Below, in pieces: positions 44,478-53,984 of a stretch of 64,000 nucleotides of DNA. Numbering within the stretch: position 1 is the first letter of the stretch; every line of letters begins with the position of its first letter. The position numbers and the translations under genes are program-made. Source of the DNA: UBA974 sp002292405. Its GTDB lineage: Bacteria; Bacteroidota; Bacteroidia; Flavobacteriales_D; Sanyastnellaceae. Below the pieces are notes generated by a model. That model made no database searches and had not been told where the DNA came from. It saw only the letters and a program-made list of their open reading frames with translations. The stretch covers positions 744,001 to 808,000 of the forward strand of contig CALTBR010000003.1 in NCBI GenBank assembly GCA_943842425.1, written 5' to 3'.

Positions 44478-44966
44478 TTATTCTGAATCAGCAGGAGCTC
44501 TAATAGCCATGACCAAACCCGTTGCATCAAAATAATCTCCTGACTGAATAATTAGACCGTCTTGAAGATTAAAGTAATGGTAAGCATCCACTGAAAAAGA
44601 CTTACCAGTCTCAACACTTACTCCTCTCCAAGTTCCATAAGCACGAACACTGCCATCTGTAGCAAGTGTTTCCGAATCCACCCCAGGCAACCAAATCGGA
44701 TCCTCAAAAGAAACATTTGTAAATATATCCATATACATTTCTGCATGGCCAACGGCATTTACATAATCAACTTTACCTTCACCATACATGGGTGACTGGT
44801 GCTCAATATCCGGGTGAATTAAAGACTTGAAAGTTTCTAAGTCAGAAGTTTCATAGCACGAAAATGCTTTTTTACAAATTTCTAAATTCGAATTGTATAG
44901 GGTTAAATCATTTGGCTGACTGCATGCCATTAATGCAACGACCATGAAAAATAAAAAATGTTTCAT
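44478..44966 (-). CDS. NTF2-like (SnoaL-type) lipoprotein
   Basis: 162 residues. A type II signal peptide with lipobox VALMAC (C15) precedes a cone-shaped NTF2-like fold: helices at the start (LEICKKAFSCYETSDLETFKSLIHPDIEHQSP), then strands with AYGTWRGVSVETGKSFSVDAYHYFNLQDGLIIQSGDYFDATG. Members of this fold act as enzymes or ligand-binding proteins; no catalytic set can be named here. It is convergent with trhO and lies beside the subtilase gene, with no clear functional link. Confidence 0.75.
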   Translation of the reverse strand: MKHFLFFMVVALMACSQPNDLTLYNSNLEICKKAFSCYETSDLETFKSLIHPDIEHQSPMYGEGKVDYVNAVGHAEMYMDIFTNVSFEDPIWLPGVDSETLATDGSVRAYGTWRGVSVETGKSFSVDAYHYFNLQDGLIIQSGDYFDATGLVMAIRAPADSE

Positions 44967-45069
44967 AATTAAATTAGATTTTGTCTTAAGGGCAAAATTA
45001 CAAATTTTACAGGGTAAGACAAATAATAACCGCTCTATCTCCGAACAAAAGCGACACTTCAGGATTCAA

Positions 45070-47406
45070 TCACTTCTGAACAGCGACTTGACGGACAGAA
45101 AATCCAGCGTCTCCACGGAGCGTGATTGAATACAAACCATTCGGGAATTCACTGAAGTCAAGTGTCTTAACACCTTCACCACCAGAAACCGGTTTAGAAT
45201 AAAGGAGGCGACCGTATCCGTCGAATATATCAACAGAAGAGACGCCACGATCGGCAGTGAATTGCATGGTTACAAATGACGACGTGGGGTTTGGACCTAA
45301 TGTGAAAGGAAGGGGGTCCAAATCATTTAAGCTATAGACGTCATCAACATACACATTCCCATCTTCGATACATCCATTAGAATCTGTAACAATAACATTG
45401 TACACACCATCCTCAAGCGCATTCGGATCTGCCTCCTCCCCTGTTGTGGAATCAACCCAGACAAAACTATAATCGCCTGTCCCTCCTTCAGCGGTTGCGG
45501 TCCCCACGCCAGATGCCCCCCCCATGTCACCTGTCGCATCAAGCGTGATTTGGAGAGGTTCAGGGCCTTCTACCTCGATTTGAATGGATGCTGAACACCC
45601 ATTAAGATCTGTTGCTACAACTGAATACGATCCCACGGATTGATTGTATATTCCTGTGTAATTCTGATATAAAGGTGAATTCCCCAACGCAAAAAACACA
45701 GAATCAGCTGCACCAACTGCCCCTGAAGCAATGACAATGATTGAAGCATTGTCGTCAAAACACAAGACATTTGACGCATCGACAGTAGAACTAAGAGACA
45801 GATAACAGCAAGAACCATCTTCTAAGGTCGCCTCAACATCGAAATTATTTGCAGTATCATCCATGCACCCAGAACACGACGAATTATCTCCCCCACACAC
45901 ATCACATTCATCGAAATAAAGACAATTTCCAATGTCGGTGATTGCAAGTTCGCTGTAGTTACAGGCTATCGTGTCTGTACAGCCTAGTGTTGGATCACAA
46001 TCGAGCATCAAGAGATCCAGCGAGTTCGCCAAATTCAGACGACCACCCGTGACCGTTTCCGTGAGAAGTTGATCAATGGGATCGACTCCATCATAGATAA
46101 AACCTAGCACTACATCGGCGGTCCCTTGTGGATCAGCAAGTGAGTTTGAAGCAATCGAAGAACAAGGCGCGCTGTACATTAAAGCGATAGCCCCCGCCAC
46201 GCATGGGCTGGCAAAAGAAGTACCTGAAGTATTTGAATAGTTACTGCCTCCTGAAGGAAGATATACATTTTCTCCCGGTGCAGCCAAGTCAATCGTCGTC
46301 GCTCCATATGCTGAGAATGTTCGAACGTCATTGTCGTTTGTGGCAGTGACAGAAACCATGTAGTCTGAGCCACACCCAGTAGGCATGTCACCTTGTGTAT
46401 CAATGTTATATGGAGCATTCGCAGTCGCGCCACAATTTAAGATTCCGACAGATCCCAAATCGTCATAATACGCACACCAAATCGGGTAATTCGCGGGATT
46501 CGCCAAATCGATTCCCCAGGACGCGTTTGTTGCGACGACGAATGCACCCTTTGCTCCTCCAGTCGTGTTGTACAAGTCCCTCATGATATGCGGGTAGCTA
46601 TAGGCAGACACAACATTAGATTCAGTAAGGCCTCCCATTTGGACTTGCATAATACCTACATCCCAATTCACACCTGAGACTCCTAGTCCATTGTTACCGG
46701 TCGCACCAATCATTCCGCTCACAGCAGTTCCGTGATTGCCTGTTGCCACCCCATCATTATTCATGACGGCATTCCATCCGTTGACATCGTCTACATACCC
46801 ATTTCCATCGTCGTCAACTCCGTTTCCTTCAATTTCAAGTTCGTTGGTCCAGTGGTTGTCAATAAGGTCTGGATGTGAATAATTTGAACCACTCCCCTCT
46901 AACACACAAACGACTATTCTGTCACCACTATCGGTATAACCGCCTGTTGTAATATCCCAAGCCAAATCACTGTCGATGTCATGATCTCCATCCTCGATAT
47001 GATGCCATTGCAAACCAAGATTCGGGTCATTCGGAATCGTTTCTCTATCCTCTATGTAGTGATTAAATTGCACCGCTTCGACTTGAGGATATGAGGAAAT
47101 ACTCTTTATTAAGAGATCTTTATCAGGATGATTTTCATTGTAAGTAAAAAGGAAGATATAGGACAAAGGCGAAAGGACTCTCTCCATTTTTAGATTACAG
47201 TAATATCCATTTACGATTAAATTTTCTCGCTCGAAGTCGGAAAGAAATTCTTCATCGATGTTATTATGAAACATCACAATTAGTTCTCCAGGAACGATTT
47301 CACCGGGGAGACCGAAGGCTGGGGTTTGGGCTGAAGCACTATCTAAAATTGAAAAAGCGTAAACAATAGCCAATAAAACACCTCTAATGGATATTTTCAT
47401 AATCAA
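45070..47406 (-). CDS. T9SS-secreted subtilisin-like protein with Asp-to-Glu catalytic change
   Basis: 778 residues: signal peptide (cleavage near SASAQ), propeptide, S8 domain at about 135-440, Cys-rich repeats like GCTDTIACNYSEL and GCMDDTANNFDVEATLEDGSC, SprB-like beta repeats, and a T9SS type-A tail starting LGPNPTSS. The catalytic His is H225 (NHGTAVSGMIGA) and the Ser is S397 (SGTSFASPCVAG). At the usual Asp position the sequence is VVCVLEGSGSNYSHPDL, so residue 170 is Glu (codon GAG). Sedolisins use Glu in the triad, but subtilases normally need Asp. The protein may be a slow or inactive protease or have adapted. Export to the surface is expected. Confidence 0.85.
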   Translation of the reverse strand: MIMKISIRGVLLAIVYAFSILDSASAQTPAFGLPGEIVPGELIVMFHNNIDEEFLSDFERENLIVNGYYCNLKMERVLSPLSYIFLFTYNENHPDKDLLIKSISSYPQVEAVQFNHYIEDRETIPNDPNLGLQWHHIEDGDHDIDSDLAWDITTGGYTDSGDRIVVCVLEGSGSNYSHPDLIDNHWTNELEIEGNGVDDDGNGYVDDVNGWNAVMNNDGVATGNHGTAVSGMIGATGNNGLGVSGVNWDVGIMQVQMGGLTESNVVSAYSYPHIMRDLYNTTGGAKGAFVVATNASWGIDLANPANYPIWCAYYDDLGSVGILNCGATANAPYNIDTQGDMPTGCGSDYMVSVTATNDNDVRTFSAYGATTIDLAAPGENVYLPSGGSNYSNTSGTSFASPCVAGAIALMYSAPCSSIASNSLADPQGTADVVLGFIYDGVDPIDQLLTETVTGGRLNLANSLDLLMLDCDPTLGCTDTIACNYSELAITDIGNCLYFDECDVCGGDNSSCSGCMDDTANNFDVEATLEDGSCCYLSLSSTVDASNVLCFDDNASIIVIASGAVGAADSVFFALGNSPLYQNYTGIYNQSVGSYSVVATDLNGCSASIQIEVEGPEPLQITLDATGDMGGASGVGTATAEGGTGDYSFVWVDSTTGEEADPNALEDGVYNVIVTDSNGCIEDGNVYVDDVYSLNDLDPLPFTLGPNPTSSFVTMQFTADRGVSSVDIFDGYGRLLYSKPVSGGEGVKTLDFSEFPNGLYSITLRGDAGFSVRQVAVQK

Positions 47407-47547
47407 GAAATAGGTTTAAACTAAAAAACAGGTAGCACGAAGATATAAACCTTCATTGGGTTTCCAACTTTACATATTTAATTAATATCTTTTTTAAGTC
47501 CTTAAATAAGTAGCAAATCCGTATTTTGCGGTTTCAAACTCGCATTA

Positions 47548-49866
47548 ATGATGAAATCTTACCTTATAAGAACGTCTTTATTAGCAATCACACTAATATT
47601 TATAACTGTTAGCTCAATTGGGGCTGATGATTTAGTTGCTGATGGAGGTGTTTTGTTACCATCATTTACTGTTGATGTAACTCAGGGACAGGTTGGTACT
47701 GGGTTTATGGTGAATTGTACGAACACAACAACAGATCTAGACCCAACTTGCACAGAATCCTTGACTTACACATGGTCTATTAACAATGGTGTGCAAGGTG
47801 AGGATTGGGACTTTCTATTTGACGAAAACTCTGAAGATATGACGATCGGATTTTTCACAGCTGGATGCTATGACATACAATTAAATGTGATAGAATGTTT
47901 AAATACATCAGGTGCACCTCCTATCACAATCATTGTCTCAGGAGTTCCTGAAATTATGATTACAAATGCTTCCTCACTTGATATCTGTGGAGGTAACAGT
48001 GTCAACATTGATTGGGAAATTGCATCCAACAACAATCAAAGTGTAGATGTGGAAATTCTCGTTGATGGAGTGAGTGTCTTTACCTCTCCGTATTCTCCCG
48101 CTACTATTTGCGCAAATGTTGGGAGTGTTGATATCACTGATACATTTACTGCGAGTGATCTTTCTGTTGGGGCTCATGAATTTGAACTAATTGCGACAAG
48201 TGGATTTAATTCTTCGACAACTTCGCAGGTTGTAAATTTTGAAGTATTCGACAATCCAACATTCACAATCGGTGGTCTAAGTGAAATATGTGAGGGTGAA
48301 TGTATCGATCTTCTGGTAAATTGGATTAACCCTCCAACAAGTTCTGTAAACTTAGATTGGACTTTAGATGCAGCGGCGAGCTCAAGTGGTGAAACGTTTA
48401 ATTATTGTCCTACATATAATTCAGGGACTGCTGTCATTGAATTAACCGTTTCTGGAATGAATACTTGCAGCTCTAGCGCAGCAATATCAGTTACAACTAC
48501 ACCAATTCCTGTTACATCAATCACGCTATCTGAAACAGAAGGGTGTTCACCTTTAATTGTAGACTTTGAAGCAGAAGTAGACTTTGCTGCGATCACTGCT
48601 TGGGACTTCGGAAATGGACAAAATGATTCGGAGAACCTTGCACCTCAAATGATTTTTGATTGTGAAGACTATAATTCTGGAGATTGTTTCTTCGATATAA
48701 ACTTCACTGCTATTTCAGCTTCTAACCCCAATTGTCTTTCTACAAACTCGGAAACAATTACTATACACCCTCAACCATTCGCTGATTTTAATTTGTCCTC
48801 TGAGGGGACTTGTTTTGATGTGGGTAACGATGCCGACATTATCATAAACAACACCTCTTCAAATATTACTGGGTTAAATTGTTCGGGAGGAGTTGAACCA
48901 TATGCTTGGACTGTGTTCCCTACTGGAGTAACCGATTGTACAGAGTTATTGACAGATGTACCCAATTTATTTGCTGCGGGAACTGGTGTCTTTACTATAG
49001 GGTTAGTTGCAACTGATGTTTTTGGTTGTAGTTCACAGACTTTTAAAGATTTCGATGTCTTTAGCAACCCTGTCCCTGAAATAACATTTCTTCAAAATAC
49101 AATATGCTTGCCTCTCGAAGTTGAGATATTAAACACATCAACTGGAGCATCTACATTTAATCTGGAAGTTCCAGGGTTTGTTATTCCTGAAAACTTCTCC
49201 TCACCCTTTGTCATTGAAGCTGAATTCCCCGGCGTTTATGATGCTGAGTTAACGATTACAAGTGATGAAGGTTGTACTGTCGTTCTTGAAATCGATACTG
49301 CATTTCAAGCTTGGCACCCTCCGGTTGCTGACTTTTTAGTGACTCCAGAAGAAATTATATTTCTTGACCCATTTGTTACGTTTGAGAATATGTCCGTTGG
49401 AGGAACTGAATACATTTGGTCATTTGGAGATGGTACAGGATCTTCCGAAGTCAGCCCAGAACATGAATATGATAGAGCTGACTCTTATGAGGTTCAACTT
49501 CTTGTCACTAACATCCACGGATGTACTGATATCGCAACTCAGACTATTCATGTAACCAATGAATTACAACTATTTGTACCCAACGCTTTCACACCCAATA
49601 ATGATGGAAACAATGATTCATGGTCTCCAGTTATAAATGGAGAAGAACTGATTCTTAGCTATGAATGCTGGGTTTACGACAGGTGGGGTAAACTCGTTTT
49701 TAATTCTACAACAATAGGAGAACCTTGGATAGGTGACAATACTGTTGATGGAGTTGGAACGCATTATGTAAGCGCCACTGAACAATTCAGTTGGAAAATC
49801 GAAGTGAAAATGGTAGATGGTCGTGGAGCTAACATCTCTACTGGGACTGTATTCCTAGTACGATAA
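47548..49866 (+). CDS. PKD-domain protein with T9SS type-B (gliding-motility-associated) C-terminus
   Basis: 772 residues. The signal peptide is cleaved near SIGAD. The body is a chain of Ig/PKD-like beta domains with Cys pairs; the clearest PKD is PVADFLVTPEEIIFLDPFVTFENMSVGGTEYIWSFGDGTG near 590-640. The C-terminus LFVPNAFTPNNDGNNDSWSP to WVYDRWGKLVFNST is the CHU_C domain (TIGR04131) that targets proteins through the T9SS. It is probably a cell-surface adhesin or scaffold. Ligand unknown. Confidence 0.88.
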   Translation: MMKSYLIRTSLLAITLIFITVSSIGADDLVADGGVLLPSFTVDVTQGQVGTGFMVNCTNTTTDLDPTCTESLTYTWSINNGVQGEDWDFLFDENSEDMTIGFFTAGCYDIQLNVIECLNTSGAPPITIIVSGVPEIMITNASSLDICGGNSVNIDWEIASNNNQSVDVEILVDGVSVFTSPYSPATICANVGSVDITDTFTASDLSVGAHEFELIATSGFNSSTTSQVVNFEVFDNPTFTIGGLSEICEGECIDLLVNWINPPTSSVNLDWTLDAAASSSGETFNYCPTYNSGTAVIELTVSGMNTCSSSAAISVTTTPIPVTSITLSETEGCSPLIVDFEAEVDFAAITAWDFGNGQNDSENLAPQMIFDCEDYNSGDCFFDINFTAISASNPNCLSTNSETITIHPQPFADFNLSSEGTCFDVGNDADIIINNTSSNITGLNCSGGVEPYAWTVFPTGVTDCTELLTDVPNLFAAGTGVFTIGLVATDVFGCSSQTFKDFDVFSNPVPEITFLQNTICLPLEVEILNTSTGASTFNLEVPGFVIPENFSSPFVIEAEFPGVYDAELTITSDEGCTVVLEIDTAFQAWHPPVADFLVTPEEIIFLDPFVTFENMSVGGTEYIWSFGDGTGSSEVSPEHEYDRADSYEVQLLVTNIHGCTDIATQTIHVTNELQLFVPNAFTPNNDGNNDSWSPVINGEELILSYECWVYDRWGKLVFNSTTIGEPWIGDNTVDGVGTHYVSATEQFSWKIEVKMVDGRGANISTGTVFLVR

Positions 49867-49905
49867 TTGTACGAATATCTAATCCAATCGTAATAAATTA
49901 ATTTT

Positions 49906-50793
49906 ATGAAAGCATTTGTATTCCCCGGTCAGGGGGCTCAATTTTCTGGAATGGGCAAGGATTTATATGATTTCTCTACTCAAGCTAAAGAAAGGTTTAC
50001 TCAAGCTGATGAAATTCTTGGATTTAGAATAAGTGATACGATGTTTAACGGTTCGATTGAAGACCTTAAACAAACTAAAGTCACTCAGCCTGCCGTCTTT
50101 CTACACTCTGTAATTCTGGCTGAAATACTTAAAAATTCCATTTCTCCAGATATGGTCTCGGGTCACAGTCTTGGAGAATTTAGTGCTTTAGTTGTAGCTG
50201 GGGGTATAACATTTGAAGATGGATTAAAACTTGTATCGGCAAGAGCCAACGCTATGCAGTCGGCATGTGAAATAACACCATCAACGATGGCTGCAGTAAT
50301 AGGGTTAGAAAACCATGTTGTTGAGGAAATTTGCAAGAATACAGATGGAAACGTTGTGGCCGCTAATTACAACTGTCCTGGACAAATAGTAATCTCGGGA
50401 GAAGTTACAGCTGTTGAATCTGCATGTGAAGCTCTCAAAGAGGCTGGCGCACGTAGAGCTCTTTTGCTTCCTGTTGGAGGAGCATTCCACTCAACCTTTA
50501 TGGAACCTGCTCGTGAAAAGTTAGCAGAAGCCATAAAAGAAACAACCATCTCTGAATTGCGCTGTCCTATTTTTCAAAACGTGAGCGCATCTGCTGAGAC
50601 AGATGTTTCAATGATCAGAAAGAATCTTGTTGCTCAACTCACAGCTCCCGTTAAGTGGACACAAAGTATGGAAGCTATGATACAGTATGGCGCTAGCTCT
50701 GTGACAGAGGTAGGTCCTGGAAATGTTTTACAAGGATTATTTAAAAAACTTGATCGTAGTTTCCCGACCAGTTCCGCAGAAATTACTTCTTAA
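49906..50793 (+). CDS. fabD: malonyl-CoA-ACP transacylase
   Basis: Loads malonyl groups onto acyl carrier protein for fatty-acid synthesis. The 295-residue product begins AFVFPGQGAQFSGMGKDLY. The catalytic S88 lies in SGHSLGEFSAL and the catalytic His is H195 in VGGAFHSTFM. It ends with TEVGPGNVLQGL. Length is normal. Its last 11 bases overlap the 3' end of a convergent small gene. Confidence 0.96.
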   Translation: MKAFVFPGQGAQFSGMGKDLYDFSTQAKERFTQADEILGFRISDTMFNGSIEDLKQTKVTQPAVFLHSVILAEILKNSISPDMVSGHSLGEFSALVVAGGITFEDGLKLVSARANAMQSACEITPSTMAAVIGLENHVVEEICKNTDGNVVAANYNCPGQIVISGEVTAVESACEALKEAGARRALLLPVGGAFHSTFMEPAREKLAEAIKETTISELRCPIFQNVSASAETDVSMIRKNLVAQLTAPVKWTQSMEAMIQYGASSVTEVGPGNVLQGLFKKLDRSFPTSSAEITS

Positions 50794-50995
50794 TTTCGTT
50801 AGCGTAAGTCATCAGGTTTTGAGCCACATGCTCTGCTGAGTTTAGTGATTCACGCAGAGCACTATTCTCGGACCTCAAATCATCGTTACATTTCTGAGTT
50901 CTAGTAAGTTCTGCTTTAAGTCTTAAAAACTCACCCATAACATTGGTGCGCTCTTGCTTAGCAATCTCTAGACGTTCGGCAATTGTTGTATCCAT
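50783..50995 (-). CDS. small coiled-coil protein of unknown function
   Basis: 70 residues, almost all predicted to be helical. Heptad-like Leu spacing runs through LRLKAELTRTQKCNDDLRSENSALRESLNSAEHVAQNL, giving a coiled coil for about 45 residues. It overlaps the fabD end tail-to-tail by 11 bases, and its start lies 66 bases from the MFS stop, on the same strand. It is not recognised; it is retained because it has an ATG start, a sensible coding composition and no better frame in this gap. Confidence 0.55.
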   Translation of the reverse strand: MDTTIAERLEIAKQERTNVMGEFLRLKAELTRTQKCNDDLRSENSALRESLNSAEHVAQNLMTYANEIKK

Positions 50996-51061
50996 TCCCT
51001 AAAAATACGTTCAATAATAATTAAATCAAAAACTAAACCTGACTAATTTTATAAGCGGTAG

Positions 51062-52270
51062 CTATGAGTTCATATTCGTTGACCTCATGTATGTAGAGTA
51101 AAAAAGTATGATGGCCATCAGTCCTCCAGAGTAAGCACAAAATCTATATAATTCTTGCAAACAAGTAGGGTCTGAAGCAAACATAGATCCAGACACAAAA
51201 GCCCCAAGACCTATACCTATTTCAAGAGCCACAAGCGTGGTGCCTATACCCAATGCGATTTTACCTTGAGGTGATAGATCTGTTGTCCATGCAAAAACCG
51301 TAGGCATATTAATACCTATAGACATTCCATAAATCACACCACCAATAGCTGCTTCAAGTTGAGTTGATGCAATTGACATGATTCCCATTCCCACAAACAA
51401 GAACAGTCCTCCAATTGCAAGAAGTGGTTTTCTACCGTATTTATCAGATGCTTTTCCAGCAAACAATCTCATCAAAATAGAAGCAACAACAATGATTGTA
51501 TTGAAAACACCTTTGTATTTATAACCTAAGTCATCTACAAAGTCGGGTGTAATTGTTAAAAACACACCAAATGAAAGAGCTACTGGAAGTAGAGTAACAG
51601 CTGCAGGCCAAGCTGCAATATCAAAATTCTTGCCTTTAAATACATTTAAATCAGACCAAATCACCTTTCTTGAATTCGGCAAAGTCTCAGGCAGTTTAAG
51701 AGTAAACAACAAAGACAATATTCCTAAAAAAGATGAGGCTAAGAACATAGCATCATAACCCCATTCAACAGCTAAGTAACTGCCAATTGCCGGTCCACCT
51801 GCCATACCTGCATTTCCTGCAACTCCAAGAAATCCTAAGGCTTCTCCCCTCCTGTTATGGGGTACTATATCCGTCAATAAAGCACTAGAGCCTATGGGCC
51901 TGAACCCCGTACTCAATCCATGAAAAAACCTGAGAGCTAGAAATAACCAAACACCAAGCATTCCGGTTGAATAATCAGGAACAGCACCTAACAAAACATA
52001 TAAAAACCCTGCAATTGCAGTAACTCCTGTACCGAATACCATTACGATTTTACGTCCAGCTCTATCGGCAATCTTTCCTGAAAAAAATCTCGACAACAAA
52101 GCACCTAAAGTAAATAAGCCAATGATGTATCCTAATAAATGCCCAGCCCCCATAAGATCTAGGTATCCTGGTAATTCTGGCATTATCATGCCAAAACTGG
52201 CCATGAACAAGACTGTGCTTACGCACAGAATAATAAAAGTTTTGGTAAATAAAGTCTCGCTATTTTTCAC
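51062..52270 (-). CDS. MFS transporter
   Basis: 402 residues with 12 predicted membrane helices. The MFS motif A GKIADRAGRKIVM sits in the loop between helices 2 and 3, and a second copy GKASDKYGRKPLL lies at the equivalent place of the C-terminal half. RFFHGLSTGFRPIGSS resembles the helix 4 motif of drug exporters. Substrate is unknown. The start is GTG (52268-52270), since no ATG lies further upstream in frame. It diverges from the repeat protein gene by only 29 bases. Confidence 0.9.
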   Translation of the reverse strand: MKNSETLFTKTFIILCVSTVLFMASFGMIMPELPGYLDLMGAGHLLGYIIGLFTLGALLSRFFSGKIADRAGRKIVMVFGTGVTAIAGFLYVLLGAVPDYSTGMLGVWLFLALRFFHGLSTGFRPIGSSALLTDIVPHNRRGEALGFLGVAGNAGMAGGPAIGSYLAVEWGYDAMFLASSFLGILSLLFTLKLPETLPNSRKVIWSDLNVFKGKNFDIAAWPAAVTLLPVALSFGVFLTITPDFVDDLGYKYKGVFNTIIVVASILMRLFAGKASDKYGRKPLLAIGGLFLFVGMGIMSIASTQLEAAIGGVIYGMSIGINMPTVFAWTTDLSPQGKIALGIGTTLVALEIGIGLGAFVSGSMFASDPTCLQELYRFCAYSGGLMAIILFYSTYMRSTNMNS

Positions 52271-52305
52271 AGGGTCGCAAAGGTACTTACCTTCACATTG
52301 TGAAG
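52271..52305. promoter_or_regulatory. very short divergent region with two palindromes
   Basis: Only 29 bases separate two divergent GTG start codons. GGTA-CT-TACC lies at 52282-52291. CTTCACA-T-TGTGAAG at 52291-52305 is a perfect 7-base inverted repeat that spans the GTG start at 52300. No TAnnTTTG element fits inside, so the promoters must overlap coding sequence or the transcripts must start at the start codons. Confidence 0.4.
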
Positions 52306-52710
52306 CAGTACCCTACTAAAATAATAGTTGCTTGGGCGGAAGCTATTAGCGGTAATAAAACAATTCGTGATTGGCTCACCTCCAATGGCTATGAAGAACT
52401 TGCAGCCTTCACGTACGCTCTAAACCTACAAGATGATGCAAGAAAATGGTTGATGGATCATGGTCACCGAGAATTAATGGCCTTAATAAGTGGTGCTGAG
52501 GGGGACAAAAAAGCATGTATTTGGCTCGTCAAAAACCATTATGAAAAACTTTCTTTGATGGCAAAGGGAGCTGACAATGATGATGAGGCAATAACGCAAT
52601 TGTTGGTGAATGGACATCGTGAATGGGCAATGATTGCACTGAAAATGCGAGCAGTTAAAAACGATATTCAAGATGATTTTGACAATTGGCACACATACTC
52701 TCAGAGGTAA
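52300..52710 (+). CDS. helical protein built of 25-residue repeats, unknown function
   Basis: 136 residues. WL pairs recur at residues 25, 50 and 75, and a related LL at 101. Each unit reads WL-x3-G/N-H/Y-x-E-L then a short helix and an A-x2 step (SNGYEELAAF, DHGHRELMAL, KNHYEKLSLM, NGHREWAMIA). This gives an alpha-solenoid-like repeat of exactly 25 residues. A half repeat (AEAISGNKTIRD) precedes the first full unit. I do not recognise the family. The start is GTG because no in-frame ATG precedes the repeats. It diverges from the MFS gene and converges with the M16 gene at an 11-base gap. Confidence 0.75.
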   Translation: MKQYPTKIIVAWAEAISGNKTIRDWLTSNGYEELAAFTYALNLQDDARKWLMDHGHRELMALISGAEGDKKACIWLVKNHYEKLSLMAKGADNDDEAITQLLVNGHREWAMIALKMRAVKNDIQDDFDNWHTYSQR

Positions 52711-52721
52711 AACAATAAAAC

Positions 52722-53957
52722 CTATTTTTTATCTAAATAAACAAGCCTGCTTAATAGGTCTGGGTTAATAAATTGGTTTGCTACTCTTAACAAATCGTCT
52801 GAACTGATTTTTTCAATTGACTTAAAAAACTCATCTAATGGCTGAACTTTATTGTACAATAAAAAGCTCTTAGCCAAACCAGTCATCATTGCTGGGCCGC
52901 TATCCTGAGACAAGGCTATTTGGCCTATTAACTGAGTCTTCGCATCATGGAGCTGCCTAACACCTAACTTACTGTTACACATAAGTAATAACTCCTTATC
53001 AACTAGAGTTTGAACCTTGTCATGATGCCTTCGATCGGTACCGAAATAAACTGAAAATACGCCGCAATCTTGATATGGAGTATATCCAGCTTCAATGTGA
53101 TAAGCCATTCCATATTTCTCACGAATATTCAAACTTAACCTACAATTCATCGCAGGTCCTCCCAAATAATTAGCAAGTAAAGTTAATGGCAGTTTATCTG
53201 CATGGTTAGCTCCAGAAGTAATTCCTCCTAAAAGGTGATGAACTTGATGAGTGTCTTGCTCTACCCGTTCATCAAAAACGGGAATAGCTTTAGGAACAAG
53301 TCTATTTAATTTAGAAACCCTTCCAATTTCGTGGCTGAGATATTTCTCACACAACTTTTTTAAATCAGCAATTGGCGTTGAACCCACCGAAGCAAAAACC
53401 ATTTGGTCAGGGCAATAATAACGATCTACAAACGAATTGATTTGAAGCTTACCTAGATTATTTACAGACTCTTGGGTTCCTAGAATCGTTCTACCCAATG
53501 GGTGAGTACCGAACAGGCGTTCTTCAAATTCGTCGAAAATCACATCAGAAGGATTGTCTAAAACTGAAGCAATCTCATCGAGAATCACCTCCTGTTCTTT
53601 TGCAATTTCCTTTTCCGGGAATGTTGAATTAAAACTGATGTCTGATACCAACTCAATGGCTCTTTCAAGATCTCTTTCTAAAAAAGAAGCACTAATCCAA
53701 GTTTCTTCTTTCGTTGTATATGCATTCAAATCTCCACCTACTCTTTCAAGGCGATTTAATACATGAAATGTTTTCCTTTTCTTAGTCCCTTTAAACAAGC
53801 AATGCTCTATAAAATGAGCAACACCTTCTTCTCCAGACGACTCATCACGTGACCCTGCATTGACGACAAGAGCAACGTGACTAGCTGATCTTGGCACCTC
53901 TTTGTGAATAACCCGAAGGCCATTAGACAGGGTGAATGTGTGAAATTCGAATTTCAT
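52722..53957 (-). CDS. M16-family zinc metallopeptidase
   Basis: 411 residues. The inverted zinc motif HFIEH is at residues 48-52 and the third ligand Glu lies in EQEVILDEIAS near residue 128. The rest shows the two-lobed M16 fold, with RY/GMAYHIEAGY in the C-terminal lobe. This is a single-chain member of the PqqL/mitochondrial-processing-peptidase-like group, degrading or processing peptides, probably in the periplasm or cytoplasm; no signal peptide is evident. It is the last gene of a minus-strand run reaching back to etfB. Confidence 0.9.
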   Translation of the reverse strand: MKFEFHTFTLSNGLRVIHKEVPRSASHVALVVNAGSRDESSGEEGVAHFIEHCLFKGTKKRKTFHVLNRLERVGGDLNAYTTKEETWISASFLERDLERAIELVSDISFNSTFPEKEIAKEQEVILDEIASVLDNPSDVIFDEFEERLFGTHPLGRTILGTQESVNNLGKLQINSFVDRYYCPDQMVFASVGSTPIADLKKLCEKYLSHEIGRVSKLNRLVPKAIPVFDERVEQDTHQVHHLLGGITSGANHADKLPLTLLANYLGGPAMNCRLSLNIREKYGMAYHIEAGYTPYQDCGVFSVYFGTDRRHHDKVQTLVDKELLLMCNSKLGVRQLHDAKTQLIGQIALSQDSGPAMMTGLAKSFLLYNKVQPLDEFFKSIEKISSDDLLRVANQFINPDLLSRLVYLDKK

Positions 53958-53984
53958 TGCGTTCGCAAATATACCCTGATGCTT

